NCBI GenBank assembly: GCA_003388555.1
Contig: QQVD01000030.1
Span: 1 to 64,000, forward strand
DNA from: Acidobacteriota bacterium
GTDB lineage: Bacteria; Acidobacteriota; Thermoanaerobaculia; Multivoradales; Multivoraceae
DNA length: 64,000 nucleotides
Direction of reading: 5' to 3'
The notes beneath the pieces were generated by a model that worked only from the letters and a program-made list of their open reading frames with translations, made no database searches and was not told the origin of the DNA. A program made the position numbers and the translations under genes. This document shows positions 19,292 to 28,790 of the stretch, in pieces (positions within the stretch are counted from its first letter, which is position 1; each line of letters starts with the position of its first letter).

Positions 19292-20977
19292 ATGTCGCTC
19301 CTACGGCGCCGGCTCGACGAACGCACGATCCTGCTCGCGATCGTGCTGCTCGCCGCGTTCGCTCTCTCGATGCACGGCGGCACGCCGCTGCGCCACCCGG
19401 ACTCTCTGGTGGGTCGCGCCTACCACGCCCTGACGAACGCCGGAGACCCTGGCTTCTTCCACTACCCGGCGCTCGGCGTGTACCTGAACGCCGCCGCCTA
19501 CGCCGTCTACCGTGTACTCGCCGAACAGGCCACGCCCGAGCTTCTTGCCCACCTCGCGAGCTGGCCCTGGGTCGACCTCCCGGGTCACCTGGTCACCGCT
19601 ACGTTCTCGGCCGCCGGCGTCGGCGCGGCGTTCCTGATCGCTGCGCGACTGGCGGGTCTCACGGCGGGCTTCGTCGCCGCTGCGACGTTGGTCTCCGCAC
19701 CGCTGTGGAATGCCGACGCGCACTACGTGACCGTCGACATTCCTCTCGCTGCGCTCTGCGCGCTCGCACTGGCCTGGCTGACCTGTCGCGGCGAGAAAGC
19801 CGCCGGCCTGCACTTCGACCTCGCGGCGGGCGCATGGATCGGTCTGGCCACGGCGATGAAGTACAACGGCTTCGTGCTCGCGGTGCCGTTCGTGGTGGTG
19901 CTCGCCGCGAGAACGGGTTTCACCAACCGGCTCGTGCTCTCGCTGCTGCGCACGGCAGCAGTCGCCATCAGCGTGTTCTTTCTCTGCAACCCCTACGCTC
20001 TGGTTCGCCACCACCTGTTCCGCAGCCACCTCAAAGAGGAACTGGCCCACTCGCGCCAGGGCCATCCCGGCTACGACCTCGAGGCCTGGCATCAGCCCCT
20101 CACATCGACCCTCCCGACCGGCCTCGGTCTCGTGCCGCTGATGCTCGCGGTCGCAGGACTGATCTGGATCTGGCGAGATCGCGGACCTTCGTCCCGTGCC
20201 AACGCGGCGGCGCTGTCCGCGTTCCTGCTCGCCTACTTCGCACTCGTCGCCACCAGCACGGTCGACTTCGACCGCTACGCGCTGCCGCTGCTGCCGGTGG
20301 TCGCCGCGCTCTGCGGTGTCGGTGTCTCCGAGCTCGGTCGGGCAGCGTCAGGGCCCAACGCTGGACGCCTCGGGCAAACGATCGCGCTGCTGGTCTCGCT
20401 CGGGCTCGGCGTCGCGATCGGCTGGAACCTGCACACCTGCCTGCGGCACAACGCGCTGCTCGGTACCGACACCCGGACGGTGGTGCGGAACCTCCTCGAG
20501 CTCGCGCCCGAAGCCGACATCGCCCTCAGCCCATTCCTCGCTGCAGACGCACCGAGCTCCGCCCGGCTGCTGGCACCTTCCGGTGCAGAGGGCTCCGATC
20601 TCCTGCTCGTCGACTCGTTCGGCCACGACCGGTTGCTCTACGACCCCGACGTGCCCGCCGACCAGGGCGTCGAGCTGTCGGTCCTCCGGCGGTCGGAGGC
20701 GGCTCTCGTCGTGTCTCCGTTCCAACGCCCGAAGCAGGGCGTGGCGTTCTCTCCGAAGTCCGTCTACTCGCCCTATCCACCCGATCTGTGGGCGAGGTCG
20801 GCGTCGGGTCCCTACGTCGAGATCTACGGACCGCGTGAGCAGCTCGAGCACCTGGTCGAGCGGACCGGCCAGGCGTCGCCCGCCATCCGTGTGTCGCTTG
20901 CAGGACGAAACGAGGCCTTCTACTACAAGCGCCTCCTCGACTCCGGGCCGTGCGAAGCCGTGCGGAGCGACCGTTGA
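19292..20977 (+). CDS. Glycosyltransferase family 39 / PMT-like membrane protein
   Basis: A 561-residue polytopic protein with about 10-12 helices. The first periplasmic loop carries HPDSLVGRAYHALTNAGDPG, and further on are DAHYVTVDIPLAALCALALA and WIGLATAMKYNGFVLAVPF, typical of ArnT/PMT_2 enzymes that use polyprenyl-phosphate sugars. The C-terminal region after about residue 400 is soluble (SVLRRSEAALVVSPFQRP). The start is ATG 19292, with a TAGGCT hexamer just upstream. Its end overlaps the YfhO-like gene, so the two are probably co-expressed. The exact acceptor is unknown. Confidence 0.82.
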   Translation: MSLLRRRLDERTILLAIVLLAAFALSMHGGTPLRHPDSLVGRAYHALTNAGDPGFFHYPALGVYLNAAAYAVYRVLAEQATPELLAHLASWPWVDLPGHLVTATFSAAGVGAAFLIAARLAGLTAGFVAAATLVSAPLWNADAHYVTVDIPLAALCALALAWLTCRGEKAAGLHFDLAAGAWIGLATAMKYNGFVLAVPFVVVLAARTGFTNRLVLSLLRTAAVAISVFFLCNPYALVRHHLFRSHLKEELAHSRQGHPGYDLEAWHQPLTSTLPTGLGLVPLMLAVAGLIWIWRDRGPSSRANAAALSAFLLAYFALVATSTVDFDRYALPLLPVVAALCGVGVSELGRAASGPNAGRLGQTIALLVSLGLGVAIGWNLHTCLRHNALLGTDTRTVVRNLLELAPEADIALSPFLAADAPSSARLLAPSGAEGSDLLLVDSFGHDRLLYDPDVPADQGVELSVLRRSEAALVVSPFQRPKQGVAFSPKSVYSPYPPDLWARSASGPYVEIYGPREQLEHLVERTGQASPAIRVSLAGRNEAFYYKRLLDSGPCEAVRSDR

Positions 20978-23421
20978 CCATCCTCCTGCACCTGTGGCCC
21001 GGAGTCTGCCTGGGGCTGTGCGGGTTGGCTCTCGATCGGGTCCTCCGTCGTTGGTTCGACCCGGTTCCTGTCGCGACCTGGGCGCTCTTCGCCGTGCTGG
21101 TCTTCGCGCTGCTCGGGCCGACGCTCTTCCTCGGCGCCACGCTGGGCCCGCTCGACAAGCTCGGCCAATGGGTCCCCTTCGAGCATCTCGAGGTGTTCGA
21201 AGATGCGTTGGTCGGTGACGAGGGCATGGCGGTCGGCAACCCGATCCAGAACGACCTGGTCGAGGAGCTGCTGCCCTGGCTGCTCACCGTCCGGCGCAGC
21301 TACCTCGAAGGCGAGCTGCCGCTGTGGAACCCCTGGAGCGGCGCCGGGGCACCACTGCTCGCGAACCCCCAGGCGTTCGCGCTGCACCCCTTCCTGTTCC
21401 TCTCTCTGCTGGTGCCGGAGGCGTCCGCGCTGCCCTTCATCGCTGGACTGCGGCTCCTCACCACGCTGGTCTTCTCCTACCTCTTCTTCCGGCGAGCCGG
21501 CCTGGGATTCGAGGCCGCCAGGGTCGCCTCCTGTGCCTTCGGTCTCTCCGGCTTCCTGCTCCACTTCCTGACCTGGCCGCACGCCAACGCCATCGCCGGC
21601 GCCGCGGCCTGCCTCTATGCACTCGCTCGTTGGTTCGATGGACCTGCGCGTTCGGCATTCCTCCTCCTGGTCCTCTCACACACCACGCTGCTGCTCAGCG
21701 GGCATCCCGAAACGATGCTGCACGCTCTGCTCCTATTGGCTGCGTTCACGGCCTTCCGCCTGTTGCGTGAGCTGCGCTCCGAAGGATCCCGCGCCGCTGA
21801 GCTGCTGATGCGGAAGGCCGTACCCGCGGCCCTTGCCGGTCTGCTCTCCCTCGGCCTGGCCGCCCCGGCCCTGCTGCCGGCAGCCGAGTACCTGCCGCTG
21901 ACCAACCGCTATGCCGAGATGCAGGAGCGCAACGAGGCCTTCGCAAGGCTCTCGTGGTCGGAGCTCGATCCGGAGCCCATCCTCGATTCGGTCCCCGAGC
22001 GGATGATCCCGATCGCGGCGCCCAACGCCTTCGGCAGCAGTCGTCACGGGGCCTTCTGGGGCTTCCAGAACTCGAACGAGTCGTCGACCGGGTTCGCCGG
22101 ATCGTCGGCGCTGCTCTGCGCTCTCCTCGCTGCCTTCCTGGTCTGGCGACGGCCGCGAGCGAACGAAGTCTTCTTCCTGTTGCTGCTACTCGTCGGCGTC
22201 GTGGTGATCTTCCATCCGCCGGGTCTGATGCTCGTCCTGGTGCGCCTGCCGCTGCTCGACAGCTCGCCGCTCTGGCACCGACGGGTCCTGTGGTGGGTCG
22301 CCCTCGCCGCCAGCTACCTGCTCGGATCGTGCGTCGACCGGTGGCGGAAGGAGCACCTGGCGCGCTTGCCCGTGGTGGTCTGCGCTGCCTTCCTCGCCTC
22401 GCTCGTCGCCGGGTCGTACCTGGCGAACCCGCCCTCCGACCCAGAGGTTCTTGCCCACCAGCGCCTTCTGTGGCTCTTGGCGCAGCTGCTGGCGATCGTC
22501 GTGACCGCCGGGCTGCTCGCCACACGCTACCGCTCCTGGAAGGCTGGGTTGGTGACGGCGACCGTGGTCCTCGAGTTGCTCATCTTCCATCGGCCGCTCA
22601 ATCCGTCTCTGCCTGGCGAGCTCTTCTTCCCGCAGACCGAGCTCACGCAGGCACTCGGCGAGCTGCAGGAGTCCCCTCCGGGATTCCGCAGCCTCGGTCA
22701 CCATGCAGCCCTGCCGCCCGAGCTGCCTTCGATCTACCGCCTGCGCGATCCGCGGGCCCAGGGACCGTCGCTGGCGAGCGATCTCCTCGAGATCGTCGAG
22801 CCGCTCGGAATGGACGCTGGCGGACGGCTCTGGGACGTCAGAGCGCACCCCACCCTGCTCGACCTGCTTGCGGTGCGCTACGTCTACGAACGACCGGGCC
22901 TGCAAGGCGTCACCGGACCCCTGCGCCACGTAGGCGAGTCTGGAGCCATCTGGGAACGCGAGTCGGCGCTGCCGATGCTCTTCCTGCCCCAGGCTGCTCG
23001 CACCAGGAGCCGTGAGGACTGGTCCGAGCTGCACGAGGTCGAAAGCTTCCGCGATCTCGCGATCGTCGTTTCAGGGGCCGACGCAGAGCTCTCGCTGCCC
23101 TGGAAGGCCTCCGCCCAGGCGGAGCTCCTGATCGAAGCAGTAGGGAGCGGCACCGTGACCGCCAGGTTCACGTCCTCCGAGCCGCGCCTGCTCGCCTCGA
23201 GCGTGCTCGACGACGGCAACTGGATGATCGCCGCCGGAGGCGACGAGCTCGCCAGCTTCTCGGTCAACGGTCCCTTCGTCGGTGCCTGGCTTCCGGCTGG
23301 AGAGTACGACTTGATCCTTCGCTATCGCCCTCGGTCCTTCTCGATCGGGCTGGGGTTGGCGGCAATGTCCCTGATAGGAGTTGGTGCGCTTTCGATCACT
23401 GGGGTCCTGGAACCTCGCTGA
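20950..23421 (+). CDS. YfhO-like bacterial membrane protein
   Basis: An 823-residue protein with about a dozen helices and a C-terminal soluble beta-rich part. PWLLTVRRSYLEGELPLWNP, followed by WSGAGAPLLANPQ and ALHPFLFL, is the hallmark of the YfhO family, implicated in cell-wall or lipoteichoic-acid glycosylation in Firmicutes and fairly widespread elsewhere. The end has PFVGAWLPAGEYDLILRYRP, as in other family members. GTG 20950 overlaps the previous gene by 28 bp; TTG 20974, overlapping the TGA, is an alternative. It is likely to work with the GT39 enzyme in modifying a surface glycan or glycoprotein (inference). Confidence 0.8.
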   Translation: MRSRAERPLTILLHLWPGVCLGLCGLALDRVLRRWFDPVPVATWALFAVLVFALLGPTLFLGATLGPLDKLGQWVPFEHLEVFEDALVGDEGMAVGNPIQNDLVEELLPWLLTVRRSYLEGELPLWNPWSGAGAPLLANPQAFALHPFLFLSLLVPEASALPFIAGLRLLTTLVFSYLFFRRAGLGFEAARVASCAFGLSGFLLHFLTWPHANAIAGAAACLYALARWFDGPARSAFLLLVLSHTTLLLSGHPETMLHALLLLAAFTAFRLLRELRSEGSRAAELLMRKAVPAALAGLLSLGLAAPALLPAAEYLPLTNRYAEMQERNEAFARLSWSELDPEPILDSVPERMIPIAAPNAFGSSRHGAFWGFQNSNESSTGFAGSSALLCALLAAFLVWRRPRANEVFFLLLLLVGVVVIFHPPGLMLVLVRLPLLDSSPLWHRRVLWWVALAASYLLGSCVDRWRKEHLARLPVVVCAAFLASLVAGSYLANPPSDPEVLAHQRLLWLLAQLLAIVVTAGLLATRYRSWKAGLVTATVVLELLIFHRPLNPSLPGELFFPQTELTQALGELQESPPGFRSLGHHAALPPELPSIYRLRDPRAQGPSLASDLLEIVEPLGMDAGGRLWDVRAHPTLLDLLAVRYVYERPGLQGVTGPLRHVGESGAIWERESALPMLFLPQAARTRSREDWSELHEVESFRDLAIVVSGADAELSLPWKASAQAELLIEAVGSGTVTARFTSSEPRLLASSVLDDGNWMIAAGGDELASFSVNGPFVGAWLPAGEYDLILRYRPRSFSIGLGLAAMSLIGVGALSITGVLEPR

Positions 23422-23459
23422 GCCTCAGAAGGTCGACCACCTGTCCCTCTCTACTCGCA

Positions 23460-25661
23460 CTACTCGCAAGGCACCTCGAATACCGAGTGCTCGGAGAATC
23501 CATCGATTCTCGCGTCCTCACAGACACTGGTGCCTCCCCTAGCATTGTCGACCGTGAAGCTTCGCACGGCTGTCGCAATGTTCCCCCTCGTGTCCGTCGA
23601 TCGGATTCGCACCAGATGGAAGCCCTCGGAGTACTGTGTTGTGTCGACGACGAAGGAGAAACCAATGAACGGGCAGCGTGGATCCTCGAGGGGGCCATAC
23701 GTGGGTCCGGCGCAGACGTCCTGTCGAGCAACCCAACGCCAGGCGTCCTGAAGCCAGGGACCGCTGTCGATCTGGTACTCGATCGTTGCGACTCCCGACG
23801 CATCGGTGCTCCAGCCCGCGAAGACCTCCAATCCCGAGACCGGTCCGGCGGGGGATGTCTGGTTGAAGTAGTGGTAGGGGATGGCCGAATCGGTATTCGC
23901 CACGGTACCGACGGTGAAGTCCTGGTCGAAGTTCTGCCAGGTCGAGTTCAGTCCCAGGGTGTCGAAAGCCCGGATCGAGAGGTCGTTGAGACCGCTGCCG
24001 TTCGGGCCGACATAGCTGTCGAACCCTGGTTGCGGCTCGATCATTACGCCCACCACTTTGGAGTCACCGATGGTGGTGGATGCGCATGACGCCAACGTGA
24101 TGTGCTGGTGCCCCGTGGCGGCAGCACCCGCCTTGGACACGAAGCCACCCTCCCCCGTGCACTCGAGTCGATCCAGCGGCCACTTGTAGTTATTCTGCCG
24201 CCAAGCGATGCGGCCACGTTGGTTCGAGTTGTTGGAGCCCTGTACGTTGATCCCGCCCTCGATCTCGCGGATTCCGTCGGCGTCCGATGCCTCCAGCCAG
24301 ATGGGATAGTGGCGGAAACCGTCCGCCTTCCAGTGGTCGGAGAAGACCTGGGAGGCCTCGTTGACGGGGGGTGTGTTGGGGAGAACCTGAAAGACCCCAT
24401 CCGAACGACCGGACAGCAGCAGATCGGGCTCGATCGCCCAGATCGTCAGGTCGTGGTGCCCGGCAGAAGGGACGCCGCTCGTATCGAGGACCGCTTCGAA
24501 GCCACTGTTCGGCGGGCAGCCTGGGCAGTTCGGAGGCGTGGGCAGACCCGTAGTCGTGCTGATCGCTCCAACCTCTGAACCATCGAGGTAAAAGCGATGG
24601 TCCTCCAGCCCGGTCGTCGACGCCAGTACGCCTGAGACCAGTGCTCGCCCCAAAGCATCGAACTCGATGTTCGTCAAGCCCGTGTACGGTCCACGGGCCA
24701 GCGAGTCACCGCGGTTGCCGGAGCAGACGAGATAGTAGGTCGTCTGGCCATCGCAGTCGTCACCATGCCGAATTGGCGGTGGCTGCTGCGTGCATTCCTC
24801 CGGCGGCATCGGCTGGCCGTCCGGCCCGACACAGCCAACAATCTCTCCCTCGCCAACGGAGACGCAGGCGACATCCTCGAGCTCACAGAGATTGGGGTAT
24901 TCGATCTCGGGGCCTGGAGAAAGCCCGTCGCCGAGGCCTGTGCCGTCGCCGCCGCCTGGAGGTAGGACCGTTGGGTCGATATTGAACTCGTCTGCGCGAT
25001 CGCATTCTGCCTCTGAAGGAGTGTAGCTATCGATCGGGACGTAGGTATAACCCTTTCCGCCAGCCTTCGCCGGGGGCTCAAAAACCTGTTGTTCGATATC
25101 AAGCACTCCACCACAGTCATGCTCCTCCAAATTTAGGCAGTGCCCGAGCTCGTGTGCCACAACCGCGCTCAAATAAGCTGCATCGCTTCGGCACTCGAAG
25201 ACGACGCCACCTTTCTCCACCGTCCTGTACAGAAACAACCTGCCGATGCTAGGCACAATATCCGCGCAATGGGTTCCCGAAGTATTGATCTCCACAGCCT
25301 GAATATAGATAGCTTCAGGATCAGCGTAGTCACACGGAGTGTCAACTGGCGCGGAACTGAAGCGAGGGAACCTAGGGGATTCCGGTGGAGACGTATTGCA
25401 TCCGCCGAGCATCCACTTAAGGTAAGCTTCCGTGAAAACGTCGCCTCCGCCGGCGAATGACAAGGCGCTGTCACACTCCTTCACTTGGACCGTGGAGATG
25501 TTGCGAGGCGGGCCTTCCGTATGGTCAATCAAACACTCGGATCCAAGCTCGGAGTGCACATCCAGTTCTGCACACAGTTGCACTGCGCGCAATAACACGA
25601 CGAAGACTGCAGCTAGAGTTCCAGGCGTGTGCGCTTCAACCGTCCGCCGTCCGATTATCAC
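23460..25661 (-). CDS. Secreted zinc-metalloprotease-like protein (HExxHxxxxxH)
   Basis: A 733-residue protein with a signal-like segment near residues 13-31 (TPGTLAAVFVVLLRAVQLCA). The zinc site AHELGHCLNLEEH (H170, E171, H174, H181) fits the HExxHxxxxxH pattern of metzincin-like proteases, but the usual Gly is Leu. Many cysteines lie around it. The rest is a beta-rich tail with Ig-like repeats (YPIWLEASDADGIREIEGG and ATIEYQIDSGPWL), as in secreted acidobacterial proteins. It starts at GTG 25659-25661, overlapping the previous gene by 26 bp, and is the last gene of the leftward low-GC island. Substrate unknown. It could also be a non-catalytic adhesin keeping the fold. Confidence 0.72.
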   Translation of the reverse strand: MIIGRRTVEAHTPGTLAAVFVVLLRAVQLCAELDVHSELGSECLIDHTEGPPRNISTVQVKECDSALSFAGGGDVFTEAYLKWMLGGCNTSPPESPRFPRFSSAPVDTPCDYADPEAIYIQAVEINTSGTHCADIVPSIGRLFLYRTVEKGGVVFECRSDAAYLSAVVAHELGHCLNLEEHDCGGVLDIEQQVFEPPAKAGGKGYTYVPIDSYTPSEAECDRADEFNIDPTVLPPGGGDGTGLGDGLSPGPEIEYPNLCELEDVACVSVGEGEIVGCVGPDGQPMPPEECTQQPPPIRHGDDCDGQTTYYLVCSGNRGDSLARGPYTGLTNIEFDALGRALVSGVLASTTGLEDHRFYLDGSEVGAISTTTGLPTPPNCPGCPPNSGFEAVLDTSGVPSAGHHDLTIWAIEPDLLLSGRSDGVFQVLPNTPPVNEASQVFSDHWKADGFRHYPIWLEASDADGIREIEGGINVQGSNNSNQRGRIAWRQNNYKWPLDRLECTGEGGFVSKAGAAATGHQHITLASCASTTIGDSKVVGVMIEPQPGFDSYVGPNGSGLNDLSIRAFDTLGLNSTWQNFDQDFTVGTVANTDSAIPYHYFNQTSPAGPVSGLEVFAGWSTDASGVATIEYQIDSGPWLQDAWRWVARQDVCAGPTYGPLEDPRCPFIGFSFVVDTTQYSEGFHLVRIRSTDTRGNIATAVRSFTVDNARGGTSVCEDARIDGFSEHSVFEVPCE

Positions 25662-26388
25662 GATTTACCATCGCGGACAAGTCAGACACCCTATAGTGGG
25701 CACGGAGGGATTTTTCAAGGGTCGAGGCAGGAAGGGCAACTCGGCCGTCGGATTCGATCCGTAGCACCGAACTCCCGTCGACTAGCTTGAGAAGCGGCAG
25801 ATCAGAATGGACTGGGCCGCCCCCGACGGCAAGCCACAGTCGCTCACCCAACTGAGGGGGAGCGATCCAGTTGCGGTTCCGAGCACATACTCTCCTGCCT
25901 GAGACCACTACAGGGCCAACCGGCATAAAGAACTGCACGCGGGAGCCGGCCTCGTCTCCTCGCTCTACGCCTAGAACCACCGCCTCGACAAGGGTCCCCG
26001 GCGTCCACGCAAAGAAGCCACCAGTTGTCCCACTAACCTCCACCTCGAGAATATGGGCTGAAGAGCGAAGTGTCTCTTCAATCCCGCGACTACCAGACAG
26101 CCAAGTGCTGTCAATGGCGACAGTGTCTACGAGTCTGCAGTCCGAGGCCTGATTCTCTCCGACTCGGAGAAATGCTTGTAGCGTCGTTTCCCAAATCTCA
26201 CCGTAGCCGGGGAGACGGATCTCGTCACCGATCTCGACGAGCTCAGCAGAGAGCTTGTCCTCCGAGAGGAACACGGGCTCGGTCGAGTACTCGGTATAGA
26301 GCGCGTCTGGCCACCACTTGTTCGCGGGCTCCTGGCCCCAGACGACGCTACTGACGAGCAGCAGGCAAGGACAGAAGGCCTTCAGCAC
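25636..26388 (-). CDS. Hypothetical secreted protein of the island family
   Basis: 250 residues with a signal peptide (LKAFCPCLLLVSSVVWGQEP). It contains no domain I can name. The mid-part (GTLVEAVVLGVERG, VVVSGRRVCARNRNW, LGERLWLAVGG) follows the same order of beta-strand motifs as the upstream gene at 27161-27991, so the two look like distant paralogues. The start was set by the ribosome site: AAGGAG at 26395-26400 sits 6 bases before GTG 26386-26388. An in-frame ATG at 26410-26412 has no such site. The stop overlaps the metalloprotease start. Base composition is lower in GC than the rest of the window. Confidence 0.65.
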   Translation of the reverse strand: MLKAFCPCLLLVSSVVWGQEPANKWWPDALYTEYSTEPVFLSEDKLSAELVEIGDEIRLPGYGEIWETTLQAFLRVGENQASDCRLVDTVAIDSTWLSGSRGIEETLRSSAHILEVEVSGTTGGFFAWTPGTLVEAVVLGVERGDEAGSRVQFFMPVGPVVVSGRRVCARNRNWIAPPQLGERLWLAVGGGPVHSDLPLLKLVDGSSVLRIESDGRVALPASTLEKSLRAHYRVSDLSAMVNRDNRTADG

Positions 26389-26494
26389 GCTTGTCTCCTT
26401 TGCTCCTAGCATTCGCACGGTACGGTCTTCCAACCGGCTGGTCTCCCACTCTTGAGAAGCGCACAACCACATTAGTCGGCTGGCGAGCGAAGTG

Positions 26495-27159
26495 TCAACG
26501 TAATTTATTGTGATCGTCTACCCGGACAAGCAGGAGCGGAGGCCGAAACAGATACACACGGCCTCTGGCGAACTCGGTCAACTCCAGTATCAGGTGGATG
26601 TAGAAGGCCCCATTCATCCTCATCCCCCCTTGCGCGTTCGGCGACACGTCCATCGGATGGAGACCGCTCAAGAGCCGCAGTCTGGCGATCGAGCCGTACC
26701 TGCGGCAAGGACCGCACAGCGTCTGCCGAGCAGTGATCGACCGGCATCCTCTGATCCACACCTTCCGCAGCCCCCCTCCCACCGAGGAAGGCAACGCTGA
26801 CTCGCCTGCCGTCCCCCAGCACCTGCAGGGATGCCTCCAGGGTCACGGTCGCGATCTCTCCATCGGAGCAGAGCTCAGCTACTGGACTCCGCCGAGTAGC
26901 GGCTCATCGTGCACCGGGCGCTCGGCGGCGAATCGGGCAGGCAGGCAGTTCCCTCCATCTGGCTCTCGTAGTACCAGAGCTTCTTCACGGCACGGGGGAT
27001 GTGAGTGCCTCCGATCGTCGGAAGGGAGGCGACGTGAGCGGCCGACGCGTAGTCGCGGAGCTCTCCGTCGGCGCGGCGTGGCCAGCCGTTCTGCTCCGCA
27101 TCGTCCTGACCACCGCCGGACATGAGCGAAAGCACCACCAGGATCAGCCAAGAAGACAT
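26495..27159 (-). pseudogene. Decayed secreted-protein gene (frameshifted paralogue)
   Basis: ATG 27157-27159 has a good ribosome site (GGAGGGTGAG) and starts one base after the previous stop. It encodes a signal peptide (MSSWLILVVLSLMSGGG) and about 94 residues ending at 26875. A second frame directly continues with GEIATVTLEASLQVLGDG, which aligns with GEIWETTLQAFLRVGENQ of the intact gene at 25636-26388. A third frame (to 26495) carries further coding-like sequence (CGPCRRYGSIARLRLLSG). This pattern suggests one former gene of about 220 codons broken by at least two indels. The first 94 codons could still be made as a short secreted peptide. Confidence 0.45.
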
Positions 27160-27160
27160 C

Positions 27161-27991
27161 TCACCCTCCGCCTTCTCCAGCGCTCCTGTCGGCAGTGCTG
27201 CTGCTCGGTCTCACGGCCCAAGCCCTCGCCAACTCGCCGATCGCCTCTTCGAGCGCTCGACCAATCAACTCCTGGTCCGGCGAGTACAGACCCGACGGAG
27301 CTCGAACCACGAGTCCCTTCTCGGCAAGAAGAACTGAGGCCGAAGAGGCGCTTCCGACCAGGATTCCCTCGCCCCGGGTATGAATCGACTGCTTCCGATT
27401 GGGCACTGCAAAAGCAATTTCATCGCCTACCGCGGGGCGTCGATCCCGACCGATGCAGTATCTGGTTCCATCAAGGGTCACGTCCCCTTCCGTGAGCAGT
27501 AGCCAAAACGGCAACCCAGAGTCCTCGTCAGCCGGTCGCCGTTTCAACGCGATCCGCAGAGCAGTTGCCGGATGCCCGACCGAGACGCCCAGCACGACCT
27601 TCTCGATCACACCGTCGAAGACTTGCGCGCCCTGCGCCAGGTCGTACCGTTGCTCGTCCTTTGGATTGCTGTGTGTCGTCGTGCTTCCTGGACCAAGGCA
27701 CTCTCCGTCTCGAGACGCCGTCTCCTCGAGCATCCGGTGGTATTCGTGTCCCTCGACTCTTCGCAACTCTCCAAGCGCGGTGAATGCAGGATACGAGTGC
27801 TCGCCTGCGAAGCGTCGCTCCACGCGCAAAACGAGATGGACGAGCTCATCACGTTCGTTCAGTCGCGCCTCGACGACTTCCGGGCCCGCGAGGGCCTGCT
27901 GAGCCAGAGCCACGCTGGCCACCAGCAGGGCCATCGAGAACACCAGCAACGCTCGAGAGCCCTGGAAGTTGGCCGTCGACTTGGCGCTCAT
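27161..27991 (-). CDS. Hypothetical secreted protein of the island family
   Basis: 276 residues with a signal peptide (ALLVFSMALLVASVALAQQ). No known family is recognised. It shows FDGVIEKVVLGVSVG, GDVTLDGTRYCIGRD and VGDEIAFAVPN, a strand order shared with the product of 25636-26388. The start is ATG 27989-27991: CCTCCCC on the plus strand (27999-28005) gives a GGGGAGG ribosome site 7 bases upstream. The upstream in-frame codon at 28027 is less likely. Its TGA lies one base before the start of the next gene, implying coupled translation. Confidence 0.65.
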   Translation of the reverse strand: MSAKSTANFQGSRALLVFSMALLVASVALAQQALAGPEVVEARLNERDELVHLVLRVERRFAGEHSYPAFTALGELRRVEGHEYHRMLEETASRDGECLGPGSTTTHSNPKDEQRYDLAQGAQVFDGVIEKVVLGVSVGHPATALRIALKRRPADEDSGLPFWLLLTEGDVTLDGTRYCIGRDRRPAVGDEIAFAVPNRKQSIHTRGEGILVGSASSASVLLAEKGLVVRAPSGLYSPDQELIGRALEEAIGELARAWAVRPSSSTADRSAGEGGG

Positions 27992-28108
27992 CACCGGTCC
28001 TCCCCGGCTGGCACCAGATCCCTCCAACTCGTCAACGCCATCTCCCTCGTTTCGCGCATCCAGGACGGTAGGAAATGAAGGTCAGCGAAAGGCCACAATA
28101 GACCAGCG

Positions 28109-28195
28109 TCACGCGATCCCCACCAGGACCAGGAGCAGCACCGCCGTCGGCCTACGTCGCCGGGCCGGCCGCGGACGCGCTACGGCCTCGTCCAT
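28109..28195 (-). CDS. Candidate 28-residue membrane microprotein
   Basis: ATG 28193-28195 is preceded directly by GGAGGAGGG, one of the strongest ribosome sites in the region. The peptide MDEAVARPRPARRRR, then PTAVLLLVLVGIA, is a basic segment followed by a hydrophobic helix, then TGA at 28109. It is 117 bp upstream of, and co-directional with, the first secreted-protein gene of the island. It could be a small membrane protein, a leader peptide, or chance. Confidence 0.3.
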   Translation of the reverse strand: MDEAVARPRPARRRRPTAVLLLVLVGIA

Positions 28196-28290
28196 CCCTC
28201 CTCCGGTCGTCGCACCTCTCAGCCCGCGGTCATCATCTCATTGCCTTGGCACCGGAAGGCGCGCACACGGGCGATTCGAAACTTCGGAGC

Positions 28291-28320
28291 GCGTGGATCC
28301 TGAATCGAGTTCAGGATGAC
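28291..28320. repeat. Family-B-like hairpin repeat (variant stem)
   Basis: GCGTGG-ATCCTGAA-TCGAG-TTCAGGAT-GAC: an 8-bp stem with loop TCGAG. It carries the same outer flanks (GTGGATC and GATGAC) as the copies at 59417 and 62156, with a different stem sequence. Confidence 0.6.
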
Positions 28321-28502
28321 AGAGGGTGTGAGCGACGCACTTCGGCTTCGGCGGTGCGCCCGCCGACTGCCCTGCCAGGCGCCTTCGCAGACGAGGCGAC
28401 CGGCTCGAAATCACGCAGCGCCATCGCGCCGTCGTCGCACGCAGCGTCTTGCCCCGACGACGGAATCGGTGGGCGCTCGGGGTCGGACCCGTTGGGGGCC
28501 TC

Positions 28503-28790
28503 TCAGCTCTCGTCCGGGTCGTCGCCCTCGCGACTGCTCTCGACGGCACCCGAGGCGCTCCGCTGCCGACGCTGATACGCCTCGAAGTTGGCGCGATCCC
28601 ATGCGTCGCTGAGCTGCTGTGCCTCCTCGATCGAGCGGTGCTTGTGGACGCCGGGTGGAAAGCGAGGTCTCAGGGTCCGCTGCACCATCTCCCAGGTCTC
28701 ACGCAGCGCTCGAAGCAGCTCGGGACTCCCCTTGTCGAACCACAAGGCGTCGGGCATCTCCGTGACGTCGCGATACTTGCGGACCGGCAT
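28503..28790 (-). CDS. Hypothetical protein coupled to the interrupted nucleotidyltransferase
   Basis: A 95-residue, charged, helix-rich protein (MPVRKYRDVTEMPDALWFD; HKHRSIEEAQQLSDAWDRAN) with no named domain. Its ATG overlaps the TGA of the nucleotidyltransferase 3' part by one base (TGATG at 28788-28792), the usual arrangement of a two-gene unit. A partner or antitoxin-like role beside a minimal nucleotidyltransferase is possible from context only. Because the upstream gene is split by an insertion, expression may now depend on a promoter in or near the element. Confidence 0.7.
   Translation of the reverse strand: MPVRKYRDVTEMPDALWFDKGSPELLRALRETWEMVQRTLRPRFPPGVHKHRSIEEAQQLSDAWDRANFEAYQRRQRSASGAVESSREGDDPDES

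Larger units (their letters stand above)
27992..28502. other. Intergenic region with a possible small ORF and one hairpin
   Basis: 511 bp. It holds a candidate 28-codon membrane microprotein (28109-28195) and a hairpin repeat at 28291-28320. The remainder shows no convincing coding, promoter or RNA signal. Confidence 0.4.
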
